Part shown: in pieces, positions 43,942 to 54,915 of the stretch | Numbering within the stretch: the stretch's first letter is position 1 | Layout: each line of letters opens with the position of its first letter | NCBI GenBank assembly: GCA_015499995.1 | Contig: JADNRV010000317.1 | Location: 1-55,434, forward strand | Direction: 5' to 3' | From: Flammula alnicola | Taxonomy: Eukaryota; Basidiomycota; Agaricomycetes; Agaricales; Strophariaceae | Length of the DNA: 55,434 bases | Notes under the pieces: model-generated | The model's input: only the letters and a program-made list of their open reading frames with translations | The model's database searches: none | Told to the model about the DNA's origin: nothing | Program-made: the position numbers and the translations under genes

Positions 43942-45837
43942 TTAAGCCAAAGGTGCGGGAGTAGCACCGGGGAAAGCAGGGCTGACATAGCGCTTAACGA
44001 GATTGTCGCGTCTTGCAAGCGCAGGAGAGACGGAGACGGTGGGAAGGGCATTGCAATTCGAGGATGCGGGTGCAGGGTGGGGAGCAGGAGTGGGGTTGAC
44101 ACCTTGGTACCAGGTACTTGTACCGTAGACGCCCATTGGGAGACTAGAGCATCATCAGTTTCCACGGTATCAAGAGAAGGAAAAGGAAAGACTTACGCGG
44201 CGTTTCCAGAGCAATCCTCGTAGACGCCTGAAGAGTAGCTGGCGGGGATGTTCTGTTGCGGATGACATAAGTATTGAATCGATTCCGGCTGAGGGATAAA
44301 AACGTACCCAGTAGCAGCCCATGATGTCGTAGATATGGTTGCACAGGCTAGTAGCACGAGCTCCGACGCAAGCACGGATGCAGAATTCATTGTCAGACAA
44401 GAAGCTGGTCCACTCGTGGTATTGGAGGCCAGAACCGAAGGAGTTCCCGTAAAGGAGACCACCAACTAAAATTAATCGAGTCAGCGCAAGTTTCTAGGGG
44501 TGGTCGGACAAAATAAAATACGCACTGGGGTTGCCTCGGCCTGTCATACGTCCCGCCATTATCAATTCTCAATTCATTATCAGAGATGTAATAAAAAGCG
44601 TACCGTCAGCGCCTCTGTTGTCCAGCTCACCTCCCTCGTCGCCTTTAGGGACGTTGATCTTGGTGAAATCGCCAACGCCGGTGACCTGGACGTATTCAGG
44701 AGTCTTGACGAAGTGGACGCCTTTCAAGGTGCCGTTGGGAATGGTACGTGCGCCGCGACCAGACTTGGTGCAGTAAGCAACGGCCTCCGCCTCGATGTCA
44801 CCAATAGTTGCATGGTAAGCTAAAAACAAAGAAAATCGAGAGCGTTAGTTGGGCTACGACGGCATGCAACTAGGTAAAAAAAAAACTGACGCGGGCCCCA
44901 AATGCAGAAATCGCTGGCAGAACTGACAATTCACAACCCTCATCAGCAACCCGACGGCGTCTAACGGCCACAAAAAGACGTACTTGATCCAACCTGTCTG
45001 ACAGTTCGAGGACGAGCTGGAGCCAGTACCGCAGTTGTTGGTGCCATATTGATCAGCCTGAGATGTCTGCGGCAGATTGGAAATGGAGTAGCCGGCGTTC
45101 CAGACTTGGTTGATGTTGCCGCCCGCACATGTCCAAACTTGAATCTAGATGCCGAAAAACGTTGAGTCGCTTGTCGCTGAGCCGCGCGGTGAGGATGACG
45201 AGGAAAATGCACACCTGGTTGCCGTCGGTTTGTCGGCCGTCAGTAAGATCGAGGCACTTGTTTTTGTTGAGCCAGGTCAATCTGTTGGTCCAACGCTGAA
45301 AAACAAAACATGACGAGCAGAATGAACAAATGCTGAAGATCGAATGGTCCGAAGGAAAAGCATACGTTGTAGTCCCATTTCTGGTTCGCATTGTTAGTCG
45401 TGCAAGTCCAGATCTGCATCTTCGTCCCATCTGCGTTTTTGCCGTCTGTCACGTCCAAGCACTTGTTGCCGAAGATCTTGACGTTGCCGCCGGAGAAGGT
45501 CCATTTCTGAGCCGTGGACCCATTGCACGGCTGGATCGTGACATGGGCACCGTCGGTATTGGACGCGGCGTTCAGACATTTGGCTAAACGTATGCCACAT
45601 CAACTTCTGAACTGGCAGGATCTATGATATGGAACACACCGCTGTTGATACCAGGCTCCAAGAGGAGTTGGCCTATGAAGCTAGAGAAAAAAATTATCAG
45701 TTTCGCTGCCTCTACAAATGGCGGCGACCAGAATGCCAGCAAGAAAAAAAAGTTTCGTACGCCGGGGTACCCTGAGCATTCACAGACACAGCCAGAAACG
45801 CGAAGGCCGTGAGGGCTTGGAAGACGGAGGAACGCAT
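43942..45837 (-). CDS. Secreted ricin-B-type lectin domain fused to a cysteine-rich basidiomycete domain
   Basis: Predicted 418-residue secreted protein from 11 exons (45761..45837, 45640..45680, 45366..45583, 45215..45295, 44984..45144, 44891..44922, 44604..44819, 44526..44540, 44308..44465, 44197..44252, 43942..44143), including a 15-nt exon; the total is a whole number of codons. Signal peptide to about residue 22 (FLAVSVNAQ). Then a beta-trefoil (CBM13/ricin B) domain with repeated KCLD and QKW/QVW motifs. The C-terminal half, with CQTGWIN-SASDFCIWGP, TIGDIEAEAVAYC, VQVTGVGDF, EWTSFLSDNEFCIRAC and MGVYGTSTWYQG, belongs to a conserved family of mushroom secreted proteins sometimes labelled 'macrophage-activating glycoprotein'. 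Only the sugar-binding fold is present; no ribosome-inactivating chain is encoded. The ligand is unknown. Confidence 0.82.
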
Positions 45838-47481
45838 TATAAAGTTTTTGGAAAAAAGAGTGAATAGAAAATGAGTGTGGGTACGATTTATTAAAATCGT
45901 GAAAATTAGGTGTCAGTTGTCGGGGGGGATGAGACAAAAACTTGGGGATGCGATCTGCATTGTTTTATAGTCTCCCTGAACCCTTCCTTTGATCTGGTGA
46001 GCGGTACCTGACTATCGAGCGCTCACGCGCTTCCTTGCCAAGAGCGTGTTATTTTTAGTCGGCCTGAATTGATTTTGAATTCATTTGATGCGTTTCGGGA
46101 AGTTCCAGGATCATGATACTTTTTCTTGGAGGACATTTAGTTTGTCCTTGGTTCCCCGCCGTTATCAGCTGAAGGACAACGTTAACGGAAAAATTTCATG
46201 TGCAGTCCACCTCGAGGAAATGCTTTTACGCACACTCTGTTGAGTAAGGTGGGGCGCGAGTCTGCCGCCCTCAAAGACGCATACTTGACCCAGGACGACT
46301 GAGTCGAGATTTGAAAGAAGACATTACGTACTACATACTTGAGTATTAGCAAGGTCATCAGCTCTATGTCAGGAAAATATTCTATGATTGATCAGACTTA
46401 CCTGGAAAATAAAAATTGTAACTACGAATTTTAACGTGTTCTGGCATGAATTCATTTGGTGGCAATGACAAGGGCATGGTCACTGGCCTTTCGAATAGCA
46501 AATAAATGGCGTCGTTGGATCACTCTTTATTGGTTGTCTCGTATGAAAGCTCTTGAACGTGTTGCGATCGGACCGCTCAGGTTGGGTGTCGATGCGCTGA
46601 AACAAACATCCAGTGGCAAAGGCTTTCCAGTCATCCTGTCAAACGAAACAGCCTGAGTGATTCAGGGAGGCGCTAAATAGTGTATCACACATTAGTTCGA
46701 TGCAGTATATCAAGGAGGTTACGGCTCACCTGAGTGGTTGCGGTGAAGCATCAAGTCATTTCTTTAGCTCCAAAAACTTTGCGCGATGTCGCCCATATGT
46801 ATGCAGTGTACATTTTATTTGAAGACAAACGCATTTTCAGCAAATCTATTGACTTTGCAAAGATGTTAAATGGCTTTCGACGAGAAAGCGGACCTGAGCC
46901 CGGGATTTTTTGCTGTCGGCAATGACGAAGGAGGACGGAGGACGGCAGATACACCAAAGCCTCCTCCGTTCTCTATACTGAGCGCTGTGGTTGCACATGG
47001 AAGAAAATCGAATAAGCATGGATGATGGGAAATATGACTATCTCACTTTGCAGGGATAGCAATCCAAGTTGCTTAAGACTCGTAGCCTCTCGTAGTTGGT
47101 GGATGTCTAAAAGGATAGATAGATCAAGGTTGGGGAATTAAGAGGATCAAAAATCGACTCTGATCAATTCATGATCATCAAAGGCCCACAGTATCACAAG
47201 GACGGCATCCCGCGTGGTCGTTCGCCGTATGCGACCGTCGAAATTTGTGGATGCAAATCGACAGAACAATATATTCAGTCGAGATCGAGAGAAAATGGGG
47301 CTTCGCCCATTGCCTCCAGATTCTTTTGGGGAAGCGGCTATCTGGTTGAGAAAAAAGCAGAGCATGAGATACGGTTTCCACAATCTCTAGAAGCAGAGTA
47401 AGTATAGGATTTGAGGGTGAGCAAAACCTGAGTTATAAGGCATTTCCGTGAGTCGACCTTTGTTCTTCATGGAAGTTTACA
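45838..47481. other. 1.6 kb without a supported gene
   Basis: Lectin-gene promoter at the left end; scattered short frames afterwards. No domain, splice structure or repeat was recognised. Confidence 0.4.
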
Positions 47482-47600
47482 ATTGAGTGTGGTTGTTCAT
47501 CTTGCATTACGATTTTCTTGTCATTGGGGTGCAATTAAGACCCACTTTCTTCAAAATCGATCCTTGTTCTCAAGTGGATCTGAGATTTCTTCCATCCTTA
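47482..47600 (+). repeat. Second copy of the TPR-gene upstream sequence
   Basis: Aligns with about 49245..49350, just 5' of the TPR gene: ATTACGATTTTCTTG versus CTTACGACTTCTTGC, then CCCACTTTC and TTCTCAAGTGGATCT versus TTTTCAAGTGGATCT. The likely origin is a local duplication of the promoter region. No copy of the TPR coding sequence follows; a decayed kinase-like gene does. Confidence 0.65.
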
Positions 47601-47739
47601 ACATGTCCACCGAGAAACAAGAGGACTTGGTCTCTGTCAACTGCCAAAATCGCACCCTTTTATCCGCTCCGCCCCCATCCTAGCTTCTATCTTCATTCGC
47701 CGAGAACGATAAGACCGTCCACTCTGAATAACGTGAAAG

Positions 47740-48290
47740 AGTATGCAAGTTGTGTAACCTTTCAGGCGAAGATTCAAGGAGAAGTTGACTCGCCCAACAT
47801 TGGCGTCAAGTTCATGCCCAGATACTACCCTGGGCGAAGTCAACTCACAGCCTCCCAAAAATGCGCCGCTAGTAGGATTGTCCTTGGGTCCTATGCAGAT
47901 GGTCGTGATGGACTTTGTCGCCGCTCGCAAAGGGCCTCCCCAGAAAATGCGAATCAACAGCTTCAAGAGAAGAGGTGTTGACCAAGCCACATGCTGAGGG
48001 ATACATCTTTGGCGACTTACAATGGCCAAACTTCCTGTTCCAACAAGGTCAAGCTTATCGACTTTGACTGGGGTGGCCGGTATGATATGCACGTTCAAGA
48101 TCATGGTGATCTCTGCCTCAGCGCATACAGGAGAAGATCAGAGGCAATGTCAAACGTGGCGAGCAAGCCGACGTCGATAATGCGCGCCACCCGTTGTGCC
48201 TGTCGGAGAATATCAAGTGGGCACAAGGCTTTGGAGGTCTTTTGCCCATCCGACCTAAACATGACTGGGATATGTTGGCCCAAGATCTGA
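47740..48290 (+). pseudogene. Decayed fungal kinase-like gene
   Basis: Scattered over two or three frames are pieces in the order of a mushroom protein-kinase-like protein: an N-lobe-like KEYASCVTFQAKI with VKF, a QMVVMDFV hinge-like segment, HAEGYIFGDLQWPNFLF (catalytic-loop position, normally HGDLRxPN), KLIDFDWGG (DFG position), and an ending with NARHPLCLSENIKWA then KHDWDML. The switch between the catalytic-loop and DFG pieces is a one-base shift at about 48050, and other frame changes occur upstream. With the catalytic HGD replaced by FGD and broken frames, an active kinase is unlikely. Confidence 0.55.
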
Positions 48291-49406
48291 CCTTGATAAC
48301 CTTTTGTTCTGCGCACCTTATGTCGCCTAATTGCATGTATTGCTCCGGAATATGGAATTCATATACCACCACTATCTTCAATCGTCACTGTCAGGTCCTA
48401 GACATAAAATGGCTGACCATGAGGTGGGCTAACGTGTTTTGGATCGAGGATCAAGAATCAACTGCTCTGATAAATGATCAACGAAGGATTGTATGCATAC
48501 AAGCACTTGAAGGTCGGCATTCCGCATGGTTGTCGTATAGTTTGGATATAAAAATACACTCACGGCCTAAGAACACAAGCGCTGCTTCTGCTCGCGCATT
48601 CGTCGGAGGTTCTGCAAAATATTTTTGGGAAGTGATGTTGAACGGTGGATGATTTGGCCGAGAAAAGGTCTTTGCATGATGCGTGATGCCTTCCCCATAC
48701 TTTTAGCAGGAGAACAAGCGGTTTAAGGGTGAAAAGCTTGAGTCTGAGCACAGCTCCTGTCTAGAACCATGATTCAAGTTTGGGAGAAAGAGAGGTGGTA
48801 AATGGTTCAGGGGTGCGAACAAACAGAGACAAAATTCTTCTCACCGTCCACGACGGTCCCGGCGACTGATTACCTGGTTCCATATCGCTGGCAGCATCAC
48901 GGACCACGACGAGGTCAGCATTTTCTTCTTGCTTTTGACAGGTGTGGTCCAGGACTTTGGGACCTACCATATCTTCGGAAATTAGAATGGCTCTGCAATG
49001 CTTGTTTCAACCAGTGCAGCGATTGAGAGCTTTGGCCAGCGACCTCATAGCCTTGCATTGCATCTCTGACTTCTTATATTTACTTAGGAACAACATCTTG
49101 CATTCGATCTCGATAACCGAGCAAGTGGAAGGGAAACGGCGCAGAAAAAGCCGCATATAAGGATACCGCACTCTTCGGTGAGTCGAATATTGTTCTCATT
49201 CCTCTCGAAACGACCTTGTTGAACGCGGTTTTTCATAGATCTGTTAATCGTCGCGTCTTACGACTTCTTGCTATTGAATTGCTTGCAGTTATAGCCCACT
49301 TTCGTCCAAATCGAACCTTGTTTTCAAGTGGATCTCGTTTCGATTTCAGCAGTTCGCAACTTCGCAAAATCCAGTCTTTCAATTCCTCTAAACTTGCATC
49401 CTCGCC
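48291..49406. other. Spacer and TPR-gene promoter
   Basis: No gene recognised. The end (49245..49350) is the segment duplicated at 47482..47600 and probably contains the TPR-gene promoter and 5' UTR. Confidence 0.4.
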
Positions 49407-51139
49407 ATGCCAGCCAAATACTCTCACGTCAAAAAGCGATCCGCTTCTGGCTTGTTGAAGAAAGAGAAGAACAGCCCGAATGGCCACCATATCATCAAGG
49501 AAACACACCATACCCGCGCGCTGAACCCGCATATCGACCGCAGTATCACTCAGGCCATGTCTGCCGTCTCCCAACTCGAGCGTGCCATCGCCCGCGTCCT
49601 CCTCATCCGATACGAACAGGACATCGCCCGCCTGTATTCGACCCGCCTGTACAGCATCGCTCTCGTGCATCTTCCAACCCTCGTCATGCGCTGTGTCACT
49701 CTCGGCGGCCCAGGCTGGCTAGCATTCAACCACGACTCGGACGAGATCAAGGATTTCTTCCGTGCCGCGATCAGCATGGACATGCGCCAAGCAGGGGAGA
49801 GAGTAGCCACGAAGAGTGTATTATGGTCCTATACGGCTCTGCGCCATTTCGTATGTGTCTAGTGCTCATTCTTGCCCGGTCTCGCTCCTGAAAAGATGTC
49901 AACCAGGCCATGTCGAATAATGTGCCGATTTGCAGTAAACTAGGGCTGCACTCTCTTCGCCTCCTGCCTTATTACCCCGCGCTCAAAGCACACCTCGATG
50001 CCCTCGAGGCCATGTCTCCTCCGACATTCACGAAGCCGCCACATTTAGGCTCGCTGCAGGAAGGACAAGAGGCTCTCGAAGACGCTTGCGAGCTCAAGTT
50101 CGGTTGGGTCAACGAACTCGCCCCCGCCCATCCTGATTGGGAAGGAGATTGGAGGATCAAGATCCGCTACGGCTACGAGAAGCTTTCACAGACCCTCTGG
50201 CGCGTAGCTCGCGAGTTCGAAGTGCGCGGATACGGCATGATCCTGCGCGAGAAGTTAACGACAAAGTGGTGTGATTGTGGATGCTCGACGGACCATCTTG
50301 GGGAGGTCTGCGAGAAGACTGTAAGAGAAGACGAGGAAGAGAGCGGTGTCAGGATTGGGAAGCAGAGAGAATGGGATGGGCGAGGAAGTGGCATATATGG
50401 ATGGGAAACGGAAGAGGAGGAGGACATCTGGAGGTCGACTTGGATTTCGGAGGAGTTGACCCGGATGAATGTGCTGGAGGAGTGGATGCGGAAATGACCA
50501 TCGGCGAAATGATGGAGTGGAGTATCTGAGAGCCGAACGAGAGAAAGAGCTGGTACGAAGCTGTATATTTTCCGTCGAATTCGCTGAAGTAACTCGAGAT
50601 CTAACAGGCAATGCTGCGTATCGCAGAGGCGACTACGAAGCCGCTGTGAAGCTTTATAAGACTGCACATGAGATCGAGTCAGAATTGCCGCATTACCAAC
50701 TCAACCTTGCCGCTGCTCATCTCAAGCTAAATAAGTTCGTGGTCTCGTCTTCTTTTCAACCATGTATTTATTGCATTTTTCAGCTGGATCGAAGCAGAAA
50801 AGGCATGTACAAAAGTGTTGCAACAACACAGGAGTGTTAAAGGTCTCTATCGTCGTGGGAAGGCTCGAAGGATGCTCGGGCGTGATGAAGAAGCAATCCA
50901 AGGTGCGCACCTTGCCATCGTCGCCTTTACTTTTCTAAGCTATCCTTGTAGATCTTCGTGCCGTCCTACGGCTACAGCCCACGAATGTGGACGCTATACG
51001 CGAGCTGACAGCGCTTATATTTCCGCCGGGCGAACAAGATTCATCCAAAGCCTCGCTCAACGAGGACACCAATCCTTCTTCTTCAAAACAATCTTCCAAT
51101 GCACAAAAGGAGAAACATACAGAAGATCTCGGCGATTAG
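49407..51139 (+). CDS. TPR-repeat protein with unrecognised N-terminal half
   Basis: Model of 459 residues from six exons (49407..49850, 49907..50320, 50434..50521, 50608..50734, 50784..50902, 50952..51139). The N-terminal 285 residues are helical with a CDCGCS motif near 273 that may bind metal; no family was recognised. The C-terminal part holds two to three tetratricopeptide repeats: NAAYRRGDYEAAVKLY, QLNLAAAHLKLNKWIEAEKAC and KGLYRRGKARRMLGRDEEAI, then LRAVLRLQPTNVDAI, and a Ser/Lys-rich tail. TPRs mediate protein contacts, often with Hsp90/Hsp70. The link between halves at 50320-50434 is the weak point: a GTAAGAG donor is present, but the region is a purine-rich GAGGAGGAGGA tract where a frameshift is an alternative. 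Confidence 0.6.
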
Positions 51140-52063
51140 GAATACCAGAACCGAAACCTACCAAGCAGCCTTCATTTTCAAGGACAAGAGCGGATGACAG
51201 GAAACTGAAGATATCGCTGCTGTCGGGATCCGCCGATGGTGGTAATGGGAAACATCGAAAGGCAGGCAATCCTGGCGGCGACACTATTCATGCGCACAGC
51301 AACAGCAACCGCCCAGTAGGCATGGGAAAGAGAAGGCCGGTACGATGAGGACGAGAAAGACAAAGGAAATGGAACGTATGCGGGCAGAGTGTGTGACGTA
51401 TCCCAGTTGGGACAGATATGTCGTCAAGAGGGTGGATTAAGCTGTTGATGACAACAGCTGGACGGAGGTGCTGTGTCCTCATCCTCCGTCTTTGTATTTC
51501 TCTTTGCTTTTTGACTTTCCTTGTTTTTCTTAGTCCGAGTATAGTAACTCTTGTACCCTCTCCGAAGTTCCGAACTTGGAGGGTGTTGCGAGATTGTCGA
51601 TTTGCGCCCGATGATCCACAACTGGACTCCTACACATGATACGAGTACTACGGTTTATTTCGGGCCGTGGCCGTCATGAAAATGTATTATTATGTCGCCT
51701 GCACCATCTGTTCAGAACGTCGACATGAGAGTCCGACTGTCAGACCTCAATTACTTTCTGAGGGTGCTTGAGGACAAGGACAGGTCTCGAGCCTTTACCT
51801 GTTTCTCACAGATTTTACCTCGTGATCGTCCTAGGATTGATATCTTCATTCTAAAGCTTCTCAACTGAATGGCCAGGGGTTTGTTCTGTATCTTATCTCA
51901 CAGGCCTATCGCGCGCACAATCGTTCTCCCGTGGAATTTGACCTCGAAGGAAAGCTTATCTATGACATATATAAAGTGGTCTCGCACAGGTTCTGTCCAA
52001 CCTCGTTATCGTCTTTGTTCTTACTCACACTCAAGCGCCAGTCTCATCCGTTCCATCGACATT
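51140..52063. other. Intergenic, no gene recognised
   Basis: 3' flank of the TPR gene (a GATATGTCG...GTGGATTAA frame at about 51415 is not supported) and promoter of the formamidase; TATATAAA at 51968..51975 lies about 90 bp before its start codon and could be a TATA box. Confidence 0.4.
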
Positions 52064-54731
52064 ATGGCAACTGAAGCGAACTCTGTTCCTCATCCAACCC
52101 TGATTTCGGTGAGTCTTATTCAACGTTCGAAGCCTCTCTCTTGCGAAATTAATCTTCTTTGATTAACAGGTTGACCCCTTTGTGTGAGAATAGACATCAG
52201 TATATGAAGCGAACGTTAGAGTAACTGATGAGATACTGAATGCAGTCCTGCCGACCAACAGAAGGTAAGTTCACTTCTATGAATCCGTCTATCATCTTCC
52301 TGACGATCGAGCGTGGCGTAGGGTATTCACAACCGTTGGCAGTAAGATCTTCGTGTTTGCTTGTTATTTGCAGCACTAAGAATACCTCTCAGCCCTGATA
52401 TCCCTCCCATCGCAACTGTGAAGCCAGGACAGGTGAGGAATTTGCCCTCAATCTTTCGAATAGAAAGATTTATCAGTGCCTCCAGACTTTCAAAATCGAG
52501 TGTGTCGGTAAGGATTCTGCTTTCTCTATTAAAAAGAGAGTTGTCCGCAGCTGAGAATTGTTGTCCAGACTGGACTGGTGCACAAATCGGCAACAACGAT
52601 TGTGAGTGCTGAGTCGCTTTACTAAAACACATACATGAATTCATTCGTAATCTTCTTCTCAGTTAGCGATGATATCAGGAATGTCGACTTGACTAAGATT
52701 CATAATCTTTCTGGACCTATTGCAGTTGAAGGCGCCGAGCCTGGAGATTGCTTGGTTGTTGACATCCTGGATAGTAAGTTTGGTTCAATACGGTTGCGTA
52801 TTCCTATTCTGACGATGATTACAAGTTAAACCGTTCGATAAAATGCCCTGGGATACACAGTAATTCCGAATCACTTATTCGGTCACCAGATCCTAATCAC
52901 TGAATCTAGGGCATCTTCGAACTAGAGAATGGAGGAGGACTTTTCGGTGGGTTTAGCCTTTCCTTTCGATAAAACCATTTCTAAATATCTGTATTCAACA
53001 GCTAAGGAATTCAACAGCAGAGCAGCGAAAGCTATTTGGGATCTTAATGGTATGCCGGAGAACTATCGTAAGCCGAGAAATCAGTCTAAAGAACTCCCAT
53101 ACTCCAGGCGTTTACGCTACCTCTCGACACATTCCTGGCGTTCGCTTCGCCGGCGTCACACACCCTGGTCTCATCGGAACTGCTCCGTCCCCAGAGTTGT
53201 TAGCCACCTGGAATAAACGTGAGGGGGACTTATCGAAGCTCATGGAATTTCCGTGCCGCCAGTGGCGTTCCCTCCTGAGCCGATAGGGGCATACGTGGGC
53301 CAGGACCTTGATCCAAAGCTCATGGAGAAGATTGCGAAAGAGGGTGCAAGGACAGTTCCAGGACGAGAGCATGGTGGAAACTGCGACGTATGTCATATGG
53401 ACTTGGACCTTTTAAATCGTTCTGACGATTCTTCTTTCTCTGGTCGTAGATCAAGAATCTCTCGAGGTGCGTACCGATGTGACCCATTTTTCACTACGAG
53501 CTCATGTCTGCCAAAGGGGTTCTCGTTGCTACTTCCCTGTTTTCGTCAAAGGAGCCAATCTTTCTGTTGGAGATTTGCATTTCTCCCAAGGCGATGTCAT
53601 GGATCTTATCATACTACGTCTTTTATGTCATGCTTAATGCCATTATTTCGCACTAGGGAGAGGTAATGCGATTTTCTCCGTAATACTTGACAGGGTTAAC
53701 GACCCTTCCTCTTTTAGATGTCTTTCTGTGGTGCCATTGAAATGGTATTTATGAGCGAGTCGAAATCCCGATCGATGCTAATCACTTTTAGGCCGGAATC
53801 ATCACATTTAGCACCAGTATTATCAAAGGAGGAGTCGAGAAATTTGCCTTGAAGCAACCAATCTTCTTGGTGAGCAGACCTTGATATCCTCATGTATACA
53901 ATGGTTTAATTTGAATGTTTGATAGCCTTCTCCTATTGACCCCATGTACTCCCAAAAGGTGCACAATAATACACCCAACTACTAGGAAAACAACCTGATT
54001 TATGGTGCCTCTGTATAGCTTGTCTTCGAAGGATTGAGTGTCGATATTCGTAAGCCTCCTTGTTGCTGTCATACTCTTCTTGTCTCATGAATTACATGAA
54101 AACAGATGGCGATGGAAAGCAATACAATATGGATGCGTAAGCCATTCAGCTCACCATTTCCATCAAAACCTATTCAACAGAATCTCGTAGAACTGTCGCC
54201 TATAAACAGGCCGCGCTGAATGCGATCGCTTATCTTATGAAGGTAAGCCCTTCCTCAGTTCTTCATATCTCTGAATTGCGCTGATACCTGCATACCTGAA
54301 GATTGGATACAGTACGTCAAATATTTCTGCCCTAGGATTTGACTAACATTTCCGCTTTTCTATAAAGCTCGTGAACAATGCTGTACGTTCAACCTAATAA
54401 TCCATCAAATTTTCCCTTGCTAATGGATACTCGCGTAGACCTTCTGCTCTCAGCCGCACCTGTAGAGAGCCACGTTGGAGCTGTCGTTGTAAATATTTTA
54501 TTTTATTCCAAATTTGATAATCTTAGGCTTCATTTTTTCCATAGGATTCACCGAATGCCTGCGTGACGCTGGCCATTCCTACTGGAATTTTCGATCATGT
54601 CAGTCCTTATCCCACTTGATACTTGAGTGGCATATGTCTAAAATCACATTTAGGACATTCTTCCAAAACCTGAAGGACTCTTGAAGAAAGACTTTGGTCA
54701 GTGCGCTATCAGGAGCGACGGCGTCGTTTAG
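52064..54731 (+). pseudogene. Formamidase / acetamidase-family gene with two single-base deletions
   Basis: Many-exon gene of the FmdA/AmdA family (formamide to formate and ammonia). Ordered family motifs: PDIPPIATVKPGQ, DWTGAQIGNND, LSGPIAVEGAEPGDCLVVDILD, GIFELENGGG, YATSRHIPGVRFAGVTHPG, then LIGTAPSPELL, ARTVPGREHGGNCD, VGDLHFSQGDGEMSFCG, AIEMAGIITF, LVFEGLSVDI, LLSAAPVESHVGAVVDSPNA, and an end ...IRSDGVV. Nearly all splice sites are clean, including a 6-nt microexon (GGAGAG) before ATGTCTTTCTG. Two places lose one base: about 52850 (CCCTGGGATAC where Trp-Gly-Tyr needs a fourth G) and about 53240-53252 (before VPPVAFPPEP), with no intron to explain them. Either a young pseudogene or two sequence errors. 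Confidence 0.78.
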
Positions 54732-54915
54732 GCACTCTATCTATGAAGGATGGCATGCAACTAACTGTAAAAAATATGACTATTACCAAGGAATGAACCG
54801 ACAGATTTTCTCCGTATGTTTTTTCTGAGTTACGAATGGCGGGGGCAGTTCCCAGGGCAAAGGTTAGGTATATATAAACTTCCTTAACATTCCTCAGTCA
54901 CTTCGGGGCAAGCAC
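54732..54915. other. Convergent 3' flanks
   Basis: Short spacer between the formamidase and the minus-strand edge gene. A TATATATAAA tract at 54868..54877 is present but no plus-strand gene follows it. Confidence 0.35.
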
